Positions 1 to 8,899 of a stretch of 40,167 nucleotides of DNA are shown piece after piece. The notes beneath the pieces were generated by a model, which saw only the letters and a list, made by a program, of their open reading frames with translations, was not told where the DNA came from and did not search any database. A program made the translations under genes and the position numbers. The DNA lies in assembly GCF_000620105.1 (NCBI RefSeq), contig NZ_JHVK01000027.1:1-40167 (forward strand), in the 5' to 3' direction. Every line of letters begins with the position of its first letter. Within the stretch, counting starts at the first letter, position 1. Source of the stretch: Microvirgula aerodenitrificans DSM 15089 (lineage in GTDB: Bacteria; Pseudomonadota; Gammaproteobacteria; Burkholderiales; Aquaspirillaceae).

Positions 1-2
1 AA

Positions 3-1085
3 GCGGTCAGCGGACCACTGACGGTGCGCTGGCAGGTGGCGGCGGGAGACGAGTGCAGCGCGGGCGGACTGGCGCTGCTGCAGTATCCGGGCTACTGCGT
101 GGACCGCAGCCGGCCGGCACGCGAGGCGCCGCCGCTGCCGTTTGCGCAGCAGTACCGGGATGCGACATTGAAGCCGGTGCTGACCCAGCGTGGCGACGGC
201 AACTACCGGCTGCAGCGGCCGTGCCCGTGGTATGTGGTCGGGCAGGACGAGAACGACAGTTATCAGGGGGAGAGCGAACCGGAGCCTGAGCCTGAGCCGG
301 ATCCTGAGCCCGAACCGGACAGCGACGGCCTGCAGGCGCTGGCGGGGAACGGGGATACTCGTCCGGAGATCGGCATGTGGGGGGAATGTATAGAATGGAC
401 TGGCCCCCGCAGTCAGCAATATCACTTAAGTGGTGATCGGCGCAGCTATCACCCGGCGTGGCAGCGCTTTCTGAATATGGATCCATATAGTCCTGTGCGG
501 GCTGGCTGGGATAACCCTTATACGTTTTGCAACAATGACCCTGTTAATGAACGCATCTCTGCGAGCGCCCGTTTCTGGAACTATTTCGGCGGGTTTCTGA
601 TGATTATTACGGGCATTGCCGTATTGATTGGTACCGCAGGTATTGCCGGGGTTTTCATGATTGGTGCGAGCATCATGGGGGGACTATTGTCGATTGCTTC
701 TGGTGCGACCCAGATTGCAGCGACTGCGCTGATGGATAGCGATCCGAAAGCATCCGCCCGGCTTTCCGAAGCGACAATGGCACTGGCGTATATTGCGGGG
801 GTCTTGCTGGTTCCGCCTACTGGCGGGGGAGGAATTTCTCCCCTGCGTGCGAAATTCAATATGCGGTTCAGAGGTGCAAAGTTGACTAAAACAGGCTCGG
901 GGGCCTCTCCTCTCGTGGCTAAAATTTCCCAAAAAAGTCTGTCGCCTGCGTTGACGCAATCAGCGGGGGCTGCACACAGCAGCACAGGGGCACAACGCCT
1001 GGATATTTCTCTTGCTCCTGGCCGTGGATTTTTGCCTGATCCACAAGTGGTAGTGCTGAAAGGTATTTTCAGAATAGCTCAGTGA
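3..1085 (+). CDS. Rhs-family protein, C-terminal part (core end plus variable tip), 5' partial
   Basis: The frame is open to the left edge, so the true start lies outside the window. The visible part has a GC-rich N-terminal stretch, a Pro-Glu repeat linker (about codons 95-107), and then the Rhs core signature around positions 440-550 (HPAWQRFLNMDPYSP, then an NNDPVNE-like end). After the core comes a tip of about 180 residues with two or three hydrophobic helices rich in Gly, Ala and Ile. Similar membrane-active stretches follow the core in Rhs and TccC-like proteins. Base composition drops sharply near the core end, the usual pattern of exchangeable Rhs tips. I do not recognise a toxin domain in the tip. 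The next Rhs-type gene starts 16 bases downstream in the same direction. Confidence 0.75.
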   Translation, partial: AVSGPLTVRWQVAAGDECSAGGLALLQYPGYCVDRSRPAREAPPLPFAQQYRDATLKPVLTQRGDGNYRLQRPCPWYVVGQDENDSYQGESEPEPEPEPDPEPEPDSDGLQALAGNGDTRPEIGMWGECIEWTGPRSQQYHLSGDRRSYHPAWQRFLNMDPYSPVRAGWDNPYTFCNNDPVNERISASARFWNYFGGFLMIITGIAVLIGTAGIAGVFMIGASIMGGLLSIASGATQIAATALMDSDPKASARLSEATMALAYIAGVLLVPPTGGGGISPLRAKFNMRFRGAKLTKTGSGASPLVAKISQKSLSPALTQSAGAAHSSTGAQRLDISLAPGRGFLPDPQVVVLKGIFRIAQ

Positions 1086-1101
1086 TCACGTCGGGGGCGA
1101 T

Positions 1102-4100
1102 ATGCTTTTTTATTCGAATGCATTCAATTTAATTAACTGGTTTGAAAACGGTGTCGATTCCAGTACCCTGATGTATATCCAAAATATAATGCTGGCGAAA
1201 ATCCACGCAAATTTTCTGAACGGCCCGAATGTGGATTTATATATCAGATTTAATCAATTTAGTGCTGTTGATTATGGGTTTGGCATTGGTTGGGAGCTTG
1301 GATTTTCCCGCGTTGACGAAGAAACGGGCGAGGATGGTAGTGTAATTAAAACCCTGGTTCTGTTAAATGGTGAACGCTATCGAATAACATCCAGTGCAGA
1401 CGGTGACGTGAGCTTGCAGTACAAGCAAACGCTTGTTTTCAAAGTGGTGAAAAAAGGAGATGTCTATACGATATATAACAAAAATGGACTGGTTGAAACT
1501 GTTGATAATGGCAGAACAGTCAAGATAACAGACAGAAATGGTACCAGTATTTCTATTGTGTGGAATGAGGATGGCTCATTTTCAATCAATAACGATGATG
1601 GCTCGGCACTTGTCAAAACGTCTATCCTTAGTGATGAAAATAAAACAACGCATAGCGTAACCACTCCCAGAGGGACGATTGATTACGTGGTTCAGCCGCT
1701 GGATGGCAATTTAATGGCTTTAGCAGAAGTCAATGATACCAATCCAGATCGGCGGTTGTTTTCAATGGAATATTTATCTCATAATGATAAATATCTGGCA
1801 ATCAAAAAATTCATATCGTCATTGAGCTTTTACCAATGTGAGAATATCAGTTATGAAAACTTGAAATGCCCGCCCGGGTTGAACGTGAACGTCCTGGGGG
1901 TCACTTCCGTCAATTCGTTTTTTTGTCAATTTATTCGGACTCCCATGTATTTGAATACAATATACCGTTTTGAAAGAAGCAATTATCTCGGTTACGGAGT
2001 TGTCGCGCAATGGAACCCTGATGCGGATAATATGGAAAAAATGGATGCCGCAATGACATTTATCAGTTCCGCTGAAATAAAAAATAGAAGAAAAATATGG
2101 AGATATTATAATAAATTTTACCTTGAGACAAAAACAGAACGCACCCCTGCACCCAAGAAACGTAGAAAGCATGATGAGTATGAGTACCAGCTAAATCTTG
2201 GTGAAGGCATTGCAGAGCAAGCCAGTACCTTCATGCTGCCTGTAAAGGTTTCTCAGGTTGTAACTATTGAAGGCGAGGACGGTGTAATAAAAACCATTCG
2301 TAAAGTATCAACGCACCGTTATGATGCCTTTTCCAATGAGACCCATGTAGCCAATGCAGAGGGACAGCTGCTGGATATTGTCTACTTTGATGCACAAGGC
2401 GAAAGCGATGGCGATGTCCTTCTTTGCCCTGCTGACCCGGATGGTTTTGTTAATTATATAAAAAGTAAAACACTCTCATCCTGTGCTGTCTCCAATGGGC
2501 CAGCCAAAAAAACATGGCAGTATACCTATGCACAGATTACGGGCTGTAGCCTGGTGCTTGTTTCAAGTGAAAAATTCTCAATAAATCATGATGGTGATCG
2601 GAAGCCGTCATCTTCTGTTTTGCATAAAATGGACTTTGAGTATCTTGATGCTGCTACTGATTGCCCTGGTCGGGTAAAAAAAGTTATTTCCAATATGGCG
2701 ACGCTGAAGACAACATGTTATGGCTTGCCCGTCTTGACTTATATCCCTACCACGGAAAATTTTACTTATCTGGTCGACAATGAAAGCAATACGGAAATCA
2801 TCTCAAGAAATTTAACAGGATTTGATGGGAACGCAACGACGCGCTCTATCAAGAGAAACGGGAAAACAGCAGATATTTTAGAGCCGAGTGATGAGAATGG
2901 CGTAAAAACAGTCTACGCTTATAACTCAATTGGTGATGTTGTCAAGTCGGTCTATGCTGCGGGTTCGCTGTATGAAATTACCGAAGTAGTAGTTTATGAC
3001 CCGGATGATTCAACGATAGTCGTGGCCTCGACAGGGAAGAAGTACAAGGAGATAAGAAAATTCAACGCGGCAGGAAATGTGATACGGGAACAGGTATCCA
3101 TAACGGATGCTGTTCAGGAAGAGAAAATATTTTTATTGGCAGCCTATCATTATAACATGCTGGGGCAGCTGGCAAGCAGCATTGAGTATGATTACACGGA
3201 TGATAATGGCTTTATTGTAAAAAAAACGTCTTCCTTGTGGAATGTGTATGATGAATTAACCAGCCGAACCTATCCGGGGCAGCGTGTTGACACTTACGTT
3301 TATGATGAGGACCTTGATCTGGAGTCAAGTGGGACAATTGCGGTCAGTCACCAGCCTGGCGATGTTAAAACGATAGATTTTTCAAATGAATTTGGAAAAC
3401 TTTTAAAGAAAGTCCAGTATTGTATTGGGGAAAAAACGCCAGATGCTACAGACGTATTTTCTTATGATGCATTCTGGAATGTCAGAAGGCATGAGCAGAG
3501 CGACAAACTGCCTGTTGAATATAAGTACGATGGATTTGATCGGCAGATCACTCAAAAAAAATCTACTGTCCAGACTAAAGTCACTGCATATGCAGCTCAT
3601 AGTCGATCCTTGCTGGTCTGCCGCGTGGAAATCAATGGTGTCGTGACTGGCGAGAAAACTTACGATGGGCTGGACAGGATTGTGCGTACAAAAATCGGGG
3701 CGGCGGTCTCCGACTATACCTATGCTGGTTCGGCCCTTTATGAAAAACCAGGCAGTATTGTGACTCAAGGTGGCTGGATTACTGCTTATGAATACATTGC
3801 TGAAATTGGAGAAACAAGCCGTCGTACAAAACGCAGGAATGCACCCGGCAGTCCAATACGCACTATGCGGACCTTCAGTTACAATGCTTCCAGCTGGCTT
3901 TTGGAAAAATCGACTAACACCTTGTACAAAAACATTGGTGTAGTAAAGCAAACGGTGTTTTCGAAAGAATTTTCATATGACAAATTTAATAATGTGGCTG
4001 GAGAAAAAGCGGAATGGGGAGATTCCATATATGGGGGATACCAGGAAACAATTAAATCATCGCCCCGTGGACTGCCGTATTATGTAATGATGAAGCTATA

Positions 4101-5319
4101 CGACGGAAATGTGATTATTAAATATAATGTGTACAACCAGGACGGAGAGTTGGCATCGACTTACTATCATTTGAATGACGTGATGTTGTCTCGCTCTTCC
4201 ATTGAAAGAAATAACTATCATGACATTGCGAGAATAAACAGCTCCGTATTGCTGGGTGGTGATATCTATACCGATTTGTATCAATATAAAGAATATTATA
4301 AGAAATATAATCTTGTCAGGGAAATTGGGTATGGTGAGAAATTCGAAAAGAAAAATTTCCCGGTGCTGGTTTGTAAAAGCGTATATGACAAACAGCGCAG
4401 ATTGGAAAGGATGGATTTCACATACTCGGCAACAAGCACATACTCATGGAATGAAAGATATAGCTATACGCCATTTGCTTCTACTCTCCGGCGTTGGAAA
4501 AGAGTGGGGGATATGGTTTATTATGATCAATATGATAAGAAAGTTACGGATCAGAAATTTACTTATGATGCATTCGACAATATTTCTCAAGTCATATCGA
4601 ATATAGAAGGTGTCACAAATACCAGCACATATACGCATGAAAATACCTATCAGTTAAAGCAAATAAAAAATGTTAATGCGCTAGAAGAGTTGGGTATTCC
4701 TGAAACTATTGATTTCACTTCAGATCTGGATGGCAATACCTTGAGTCAGCGTTATAAAATCAAGGGTAAACAAAAATTGACAGAATATTTCTATGATGGC
4801 GAAGATGAGGCGTTCAGAACAAGAGTGATCGTCGGAAACAAAGTGAGTCAACGCCATTATTTCTATGACCCCACAGGGAGGCAGGTACGTCATGCCCAGG
4901 AAAGCGAGGGGTTTGTCGGAGAAATTTTCTACCTTTTTCATGGTGAAGAGGTCATGCTGTCACTGAGGGCACCATCTTATTCTGATAAAAATTTCTCCGG
5001 CTTTACCCTTTTTCACCGAATAGAAGGCCAGGTCATGTTTCTGACTGTTTATACTGGCAGTCGTGAGGAAATAAAAGTATGTCCTTGTTTCGACATGCCG
5101 AATGGTAATCTGATTGTGCAGGGAACGCCGTTTATCAGCCTGGCTGGTCGCGACAAAAAAAGCAACAAACCGATATATCATGCCTATTACGAGATGGATA
5201 TCAATGGGCAGAATGCATACGGTTTGGCGTACCGCTTGAAGAAAAATATCCTGACCCTGCGTGGCGCATCACCCATAGCGCCAGGCATCAAGCCGCAAAA
5301 GGTGTTACCGGACCATTAG
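1102..5319 (+). CDS. YD-repeat (Rhs/TcB-C-like) protein without a recognisable core
   Basis: A 1405-residue protein. The N-terminal part matches the start of large Rhs/YD proteins: an SNAF...GVDSSTLMY stretch, a FGIGWELGF motif near residue 72, and an LNGERYRI motif. The centre and C-terminal half carry many YD repeats (for example YKYDGFDRQ, TYDGLDRI, FTYDAFDN), which form a beta-strand cocoon in this family. No RYYNP-type core motif is present; it ends in a beta-rich stretch with GQNAYG near residue 1370 and a short basic tail. A paralogue at the other end of the window ends in the same way. The start ATG follows a GGGGGCG ribosome-binding sequence. Gene and codons are AT-rich compared with its neighbours, suggesting transfer. 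Exported or contact-dependent function is possible but not shown. Confidence 0.8.
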   Translation: MLFYSNAFNLINWFENGVDSSTLMYIQNIMLAKIHANFLNGPNVDLYIRFNQFSAVDYGFGIGWELGFSRVDEETGEDGSVIKTLVLLNGERYRITSSADGDVSLQYKQTLVFKVVKKGDVYTIYNKNGLVETVDNGRTVKITDRNGTSISIVWNEDGSFSINNDDGSALVKTSILSDENKTTHSVTTPRGTIDYVVQPLDGNLMALAEVNDTNPDRRLFSMEYLSHNDKYLAIKKFISSLSFYQCENISYENLKCPPGLNVNVLGVTSVNSFFCQFIRTPMYLNTIYRFERSNYLGYGVVAQWNPDADNMEKMDAAMTFISSAEIKNRRKIWRYYNKFYLETKTERTPAPKKRRKHDEYEYQLNLGEGIAEQASTFMLPVKVSQVVTIEGEDGVIKTIRKVSTHRYDAFSNETHVANAEGQLLDIVYFDAQGESDGDVLLCPADPDGFVNYIKSKTLSSCAVSNGPAKKTWQYTYAQITGCSLVLVSSEKFSINHDGDRKPSSSVLHKMDFEYLDAATDCPGRVKKVISNMATLKTTCYGLPVLTYIPTTENFTYLVDNESNTEIISRNLTGFDGNATTRSIKRNGKTADILEPSDENGVKTVYAYNSIGDVVKSVYAAGSLYEITEVVVYDPDDSTIVVASTGKKYKEIRKFNAAGNVIREQVSITDAVQEEKIFLLAAYHYNMLGQLASSIEYDYTDDNGFIVKKTSSLWNVYDELTSRTYPGQRVDTYVYDEDLDLESSGTIAVSHQPGDVKTIDFSNEFGKLLKKVQYCIGEKTPDATDVFSYDAFWNVRRHEQSDKLPVEYKYDGFDRQITQKKSTVQTKVTAYAAHSRSLLVCRVEINGVVTGEKTYDGLDRIVRTKIGAAVSDYTYAGSALYEKPGSIVTQGGWITAYEYIAEIGETSRRTKRRNAPGSPIRTMRTFSYNASSWLLEKSTNTLYKNIGVVKQTVFSKEFSYDKFNNVAGEKAEWGDSIYGGYQETIKSSPRGLPYYVMMKLYDGNVIIKYNVYNQDGELASTYYHLNDVMLSRSSIERNNYHDIARINSSVLLGGDIYTDLYQYKEYYKKYNLVREIGYGEKFEKKNFPVLVCKSVYDKQRRLERMDFTYSATSTYSWNERYSYTPFASTLRRWKRVGDMVYYDQYDKKVTDQKFTYDAFDNISQVISNIEGVTNTSTYTHENTYQLKQIKNVNALEELGIPETIDFTSDLDGNTLSQRYKIKGKQKLTEYFYDGEDEAFRTRVIVGNKVSQRHYFYDPTGRQVRHAQESEGFVGEIFYLFHGEEVMLSLRAPSYSDKNFSGFTLFHRIEGQVMFLTVYTGSREEIKVCPCFDMPNGNLIVQGTPFISLAGRDKKSNKPIYHAYYEMDINGQNAYGLAYRLKKNILTLRGASPIAPGIKPQKVLPDH

Positions 5320-5345
5320 GCACAGGTTTGCGTTGTTGTCGGTGC

Positions 5346-5366
5346 ACGGCGGGCGAGGCCCGCCGT
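5346..5366. terminator. Perfect 9-bp hairpin between convergent genes
   Basis: ACGGCGGGC and GCCCGCCGT are separated by three bases, lying 26 bases after the Rhs-like gene and 7 bases before the end of the OmpA-like gene. It is GC-rich and well placed to end transcription from both sides, but no clear T-run follows on either strand, so termination efficiency is uncertain. Confidence 0.55.
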
Positions 5367-5373
5367 CTGAAGC

Positions 5374-6051
5374 TTACTTTGCGTCTGCGGTCGGCTGGAT
5401 CAGGATGTCGACCCGGCGGTTCATGGCCCGGCCCTGGGCCGTGTCGTTGCCGGCGCGCGGATTGGCCTTGCCCATGCCCACCGTGCTGATCCGGCTGGCG
5501 GCGATACCCTTGCCGGTCAGATAGCTTTTCACCGCGCTGGCGCGTTGCTGCGACAGCTTCAGGTTGTAGGCGTCGCTGCCGACGTTGTCGGTGTAGCCGG
5601 TGATTTTCAGCGTGGTCTTGCCATACTCGCCGAGTACCTGCGCCACCTTGTTCATGGCCGGATAGAACGCCGGCTTCACTTTCGACGAGTTGAAGGCAAA
5701 AGTGGCTTCCTCGTTCATGGTCACGACCAGGCTCTTGTCCGGGCGCTGCTGGAGTTCCATCTGGCCGCTGGAGATTTCCTGGCGCATGGACTCTTCCATC
5801 TTGGCCTTTTGCCGGTCCATGTAGTAGCCGGTGCCGGCACCGATCGCCGCACCGGCAGCAGCGCCGATCAGCGCACCCTTGGTGCTGTCGCCGATCAGGA
5901 CGCCGGCCGCCGCGCCGCCGAGGGTGCCGATGATGGCGCCCATGCCGGTATTGCTCATGCCGCCCGGATTCTGCTGGCCGGGCTGGGTCGCGCAGCCGGC
6001 GACGCTGAATGCCACGCCGGTTGCAATCGCCGCAAGGGTTGTTCTTTTCAT
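5374..6051 (-). CDS. OmpA-family outer-membrane lipoprotein with glycine zipper (YiaD-like)
   Basis: A 225-residue protein. The signal peptide ends in a lipobox (FSVAGC, Cys19), so it should be a lipoprotein. Residues about 35-80 form a glycine-zipper segment with GA- and GI-rich repeats ending at GTGYYMD. The C-terminal 110 residues are an OmpA-C peptidoglycan-binding domain, recognisable from FNSSKVKP, the ITGYTDNVGSDAYNLKLS region and the NRRVDI motif. The Asp of GYTDNVG and the Arg of NRRVDI are the usual diaminopimelate-binding residues. A GGAGG ribosome-binding site stands upstream of the ATG. The likely role is anchoring the outer membrane to peptidoglycan. It is transcribed leftwards and appears to be its own unit, separated from yheS by about 110 bases. 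Confidence 0.9.
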   Translation of the reverse strand: MKRTTLAAIATGVAFSVAGCATQPGQQNPGGMSNTGMGAIIGTLGGAAAGVLIGDSTKGALIGAAAGAAIGAGTGYYMDRQKAKMEESMRQEISSGQMELQQRPDKSLVVTMNEEATFAFNSSKVKPAFYPAMNKVAQVLGEYGKTTLKITGYTDNVGSDAYNLKLSQQRASAVKSYLTGKGIAASRISTVGMGKANPRAGNDTAQGRAMNRRVDILIQPTADAK

Positions 6052-6160
6052 GCCGATACCTCCGTGATGGACAAACTGGGCGGGCCGGCTGCAGGCTGCG
6101 CAGCCGGCCTACTCCTTCGTGGTAGTCCTTCCCGGGCGACTTGCCAAATGCGGCGTCCGC

Positions 6161-8071
6161 TCAGTCGGCGGCGTCGATGGCCTCGATGTCGGACTGCACG
6201 GCCAGCCAGTCCTCTTCGACCTGCTCCAGCCGGGTGGCCAGTTCGCCCTGGCGCTTGATCGCCGCCGCCAGCTCGTTGCGCTTGTCGGCACCGTACATGG
6301 ATTCGTCGGCGATCAGCGCGTCCAGTATGGCCTTTTCTGCATGCAGGCGGTCGAGTTCCTGTTCCAGCTTGCCCAGCCGCGACAGCAGCGGCTTTTTCTG
6401 GGCCGATTTGCGCTGGCGCGATTCGGCCTCCTGGCGCTTCTGGGTCTTGCGGTCGACTTCCGGCATGTCACTGGCTGCCGCGCGATCGGTGACACTGTCC
6501 TGCTGCTGGGTCAGCCGGTAACGCCGGTAGTCGTCGAGATCGCCATCGAACGGCGACACGCTGCCATGCTCCACCAGCCAGTACTGGTCAGTCGTCGACG
6601 ACAGCAGCGAGCGATCGTGCGACACCACGATCACGGCACCGTTATAGTCCTGCATCGCCAGCGTCAGCGCGGCGCGCATGTCCAGGTCCAGGTGGTTGGT
6701 CGGTTCGTCGAGCAGCAACAGGTTGGGTTTTTGCCAGACGATCAGCGCCAGCGCCAGACGGGACTTTTCCCCGCCGGACATCGGTCCGATCGGGGCCAGG
6801 GCCGCGTCGCCACGGAAGTCGAAGCCGCCGAGGAAGTCGCGCAGCTCCTGTTCGCGCACCGTTGGAGACAGCCGCTGCACATGCCAGATCGGCGATTCGT
6901 CAGCGCGCAGCGTTTCCAGCTGATGCTGGGCAAAGTAGCCGATGCGCAGGTCGCGGGCCGGGGTCAGCGTGCCGCTCAGCGGCGCATGTTCGCCGGCCAG
7001 CAGTTTGATCAGCGTCGATTTGCCGGCGCCGTTCGGGCCGAGCAGGCCGATACGGGCGCCAGCCTGAATGTTCAGGTTCAGATGGGACAGGATGGCGGTG
7101 TCGCCATAGCCGGCCGAGGCGCGCTCGGTCACCAGCAGCGGATTCGGGCTGTGGGTCGGCGAATCGAACGTGAAGTTGAACGGCGAATCGGCATGCGCGG
7201 CCGCGACGCGTTCCAGCTTCTCCAGTGCCTTGACCCGGCTCTGCGCCTGCTTGGCCTTGCTGGCCTTGGCCTTGAAACGGCGAATGAAGTTTTCCAGGTG
7301 GGCAATGGTGGCCTGCTGCTTGTCGAAGGCGACCTGCTGCTGGGCCAGTTGCTCGGCGCGCTGGGTTTCGAAGTCGGTATAGCCGCCGGTGTACAGCGTG
7401 ATGCTGCCGCGGGCGACTTCGGCGATATGGCTGACCACGGCATCGAGGAATTCGCGGTCGTGCGAGATCAGCAGCAGCGTGCCCGGATAGGCTGCCAGCC
7501 ACTGTTCGAGCCACAGCACGGCTTCGAGGTCCAGGTGGTTGGTCGGTTCGTCGAGCAGCAGCAGGTCGGAACGGCACATCAGTGCCTGGGCCAGGTTCAG
7601 CCGCATGCGCCAGCCGCCGGAGAACGACGAGACCGGGCGTGCCTGCTTTTCTTCCGAGAAGCCGAGGCCGGCCAGCAGTTTGGCGGCGCGTGCCGGTGCC
7701 GAATAGGCATCGATACGCGCCAGTTCGCCGTGCAGATGGCCGATTTTCGTGCCGTCGTGGGCGTCCTCGGCCTGGCGCAGCGCCGCTTCGAGTTCGCGCA
7801 GCTCGCGGTCGCCGTCCAGCGTGTATTCGAGCGCCGAGCTGGTCAGGGCCGGGGTTTCCTGTGCCACATGGGCGACGGTCCAGCCGCGCGGGTAGTCGCA
7901 GTCGCCCTGTTCCTGATGCAGTTGTTTCAGCATCAGCCCGAACAGGCTGGATTTGCCGGTGCCGTTGCTGCCGACCACGCCGACACGCCAGCCGGGGTGG
8001 ATGGTCAGGTTGACGTTGGAGAACAGCTCTTTGAGGCCGCGGCGGAGGGTCAGGTTTTTAAGTTGGATCAT
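6161..8071 (-). CDS. yheS: ABC-F ATPase, YheS-type
   Basis: A 636-residue soluble protein with two ABC cassettes and no membrane segments. The first Walker A is GSNGTGKSS (residues 34-42), followed by a SGGWRMRL signature and a LLLLDEPTNHLDLE Walker B. The second cassette has GPNGAGKST, SGGEKSRLALAL and another DEPTNHLDLD. The charged linker between them (FIRRFKAKASKAKQAQ region) is the ABC-F P-site tRNA interaction motif, and a coiled-coil C-terminus follows. ABC-F proteins act on ribosomes to relieve stalled or faulty translation; the length and linker fit YheS better than Uup or EttA. The downstream end lies about 110 bases from the OmpA-like gene. lolA lies 57 bases upstream and may be co-transcribed. 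Confidence 0.9.
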   Translation of the reverse strand: MIQLKNLTLRRGLKELFSNVNLTIHPGWRVGVVGSNGTGKSSLFGLMLKQLHQEQGDCDYPRGWTVAHVAQETPALTSSALEYTLDGDRELRELEAALRQAEDAHDGTKIGHLHGELARIDAYSAPARAAKLLAGLGFSEEKQARPVSSFSGGWRMRLNLAQALMCRSDLLLLDEPTNHLDLEAVLWLEQWLAAYPGTLLLISHDREFLDAVVSHIAEVARGSITLYTGGYTDFETQRAEQLAQQQVAFDKQQATIAHLENFIRRFKAKASKAKQAQSRVKALEKLERVAAAHADSPFNFTFDSPTHSPNPLLVTERASAGYGDTAILSHLNLNIQAGARIGLLGPNGAGKSTLIKLLAGEHAPLSGTLTPARDLRIGYFAQHQLETLRADESPIWHVQRLSPTVREQELRDFLGGFDFRGDAALAPIGPMSGGEKSRLALALIVWQKPNLLLLDEPTNHLDLDMRAALTLAMQDYNGAVIVVSHDRSLLSSTTDQYWLVEHGSVSPFDGDLDDYRRYRLTQQQDSVTDRAAASDMPEVDRKTQKRQEAESRQRKSAQKKPLLSRLGKLEQELDRLHAEKAILDALIADESMYGADKRNELAAAIKRQGELATRLEQVEEDWLAVQSDIEAIDAAD

Positions 8072-8128
8072 GAATGGTCTGGTAAGGGCGATGCCGGCCG
8101 TATCGGCGCGGGCATCGCATTGGGCACA

Positions 8129-8728
8129 TCAGTCGCCGACCACATCCACGCCCTTGGGCGGGGTGAAGCGGAAGTGCGACGGATCGAGCTTGGGATTTTT
8201 CTGCAGGTTGGAGAATTCCAGCGTGGTGGTCTGGCCGAAGCTGTCGGCGAGCACCATCCGCACCAGATTGCCGTCCCGGAAGCCCATGCGTACCGCGTTG
8301 AAGGTGCCTTCGCGCTTTGGCGTGGCCGACAGCCAGTCAAGGCCGTTTTCCACGCCGAGGTTCTTGAGCGTGTAATCGCGTTCGATCTCGTTGCTGCCGG
8401 CCAGCAGGGCGGCCGGGCTCGAACCGAGTGCGTCGTCGAGTTTCTTGGTGGTGACCTGGGCCAGGTCCTGGTCATACACCCACAGGCGCTTGCCGTCGCC
8501 GACGATCAGCTGGGCATAGGGCCTGGTGTAGCTCCAGCGGAACTTGCCCGGGCGGGACAGTTCCATGCTGCCGCTTGCGGTCTGGGTCTGGCGACCGGTG
8601 ACAACCTGGCTGAAGCTGGCTTTCATCGAGCGGGTTTCACCGACAAAGCGTTTGAGCTGGGCGATGCCGTCGGCGTGAGCGGCCAGCGGGGCGAGCGCGA
8701 TCAGCGCGGTGACGAGCAGTTTTTTCAT
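8129..8728 (-). CDS. lolA: Outer-membrane lipoprotein carrier protein LolA
   Basis: A 199-residue periplasmic protein. I use the ATG beginning MKKLLVTALIAL, which gives a normal Sec signal peptide cleaved near AAHAD; an in-frame start 57 bases further upstream would put 19 arginine-rich residues before it. The mature protein shows family features: a FVGETRSMKASFSQVV start, the GKFRWSYTRPYAQLIVGDGKRLWVYD core, and a C-terminal FRFTPPKGVDVV segment. LolA accepts lipoproteins from LolCDE and carries them through the periplasm to LolB. It lies between nadE and yheS on the same strand. In many bacteria lolA sits beside ftsK or rarA, so this location is different but not remarkable. Confidence 0.93.
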   Translation of the reverse strand: MKKLLVTALIALAPLAAHADGIAQLKRFVGETRSMKASFSQVVTGRQTQTASGSMELSRPGKFRWSYTRPYAQLIVGDGKRLWVYDQDLAQVTTKKLDDALGSSPAALLAGSNEIERDYTLKNLGVENGLDWLSATPKREGTFNAVRMGFRDGNLVRMVLADSFGQTTTLEFSNLQKNPKLDPSHFRFTPPKGVDVVGD

Positions 8729-8861
8729 GAGGGCGATTCTCCTGACAAGTCGGGGCGCGGGTCGGGCCCGCGCGACGAACGCCATGGCAACGGATCGGCT
8801 TTGTGCCTGCCTGTCACAGGGCGGGCAGGGCGCCGGATCACGGGGACAGATAAAAGGGAAG

Positions 8862-8892
8862 CGGGCCGGCGGATTGTCTTCCCGCCGGCCCG
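8862..8892 (-). terminator. Hairpin terminator after nadE
   Basis: An 11-bp perfect stem, CGGGCCGGCGG with CCGCCGGCCCG, has a 9-base loop. Read leftwards it begins just after the nadE stop and is followed by a pyrimidine tract (CTTCCCTTTT), as expected for an intrinsic terminator. Confidence 0.7.
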
Positions 8893-8899
8893 TGCTTCA

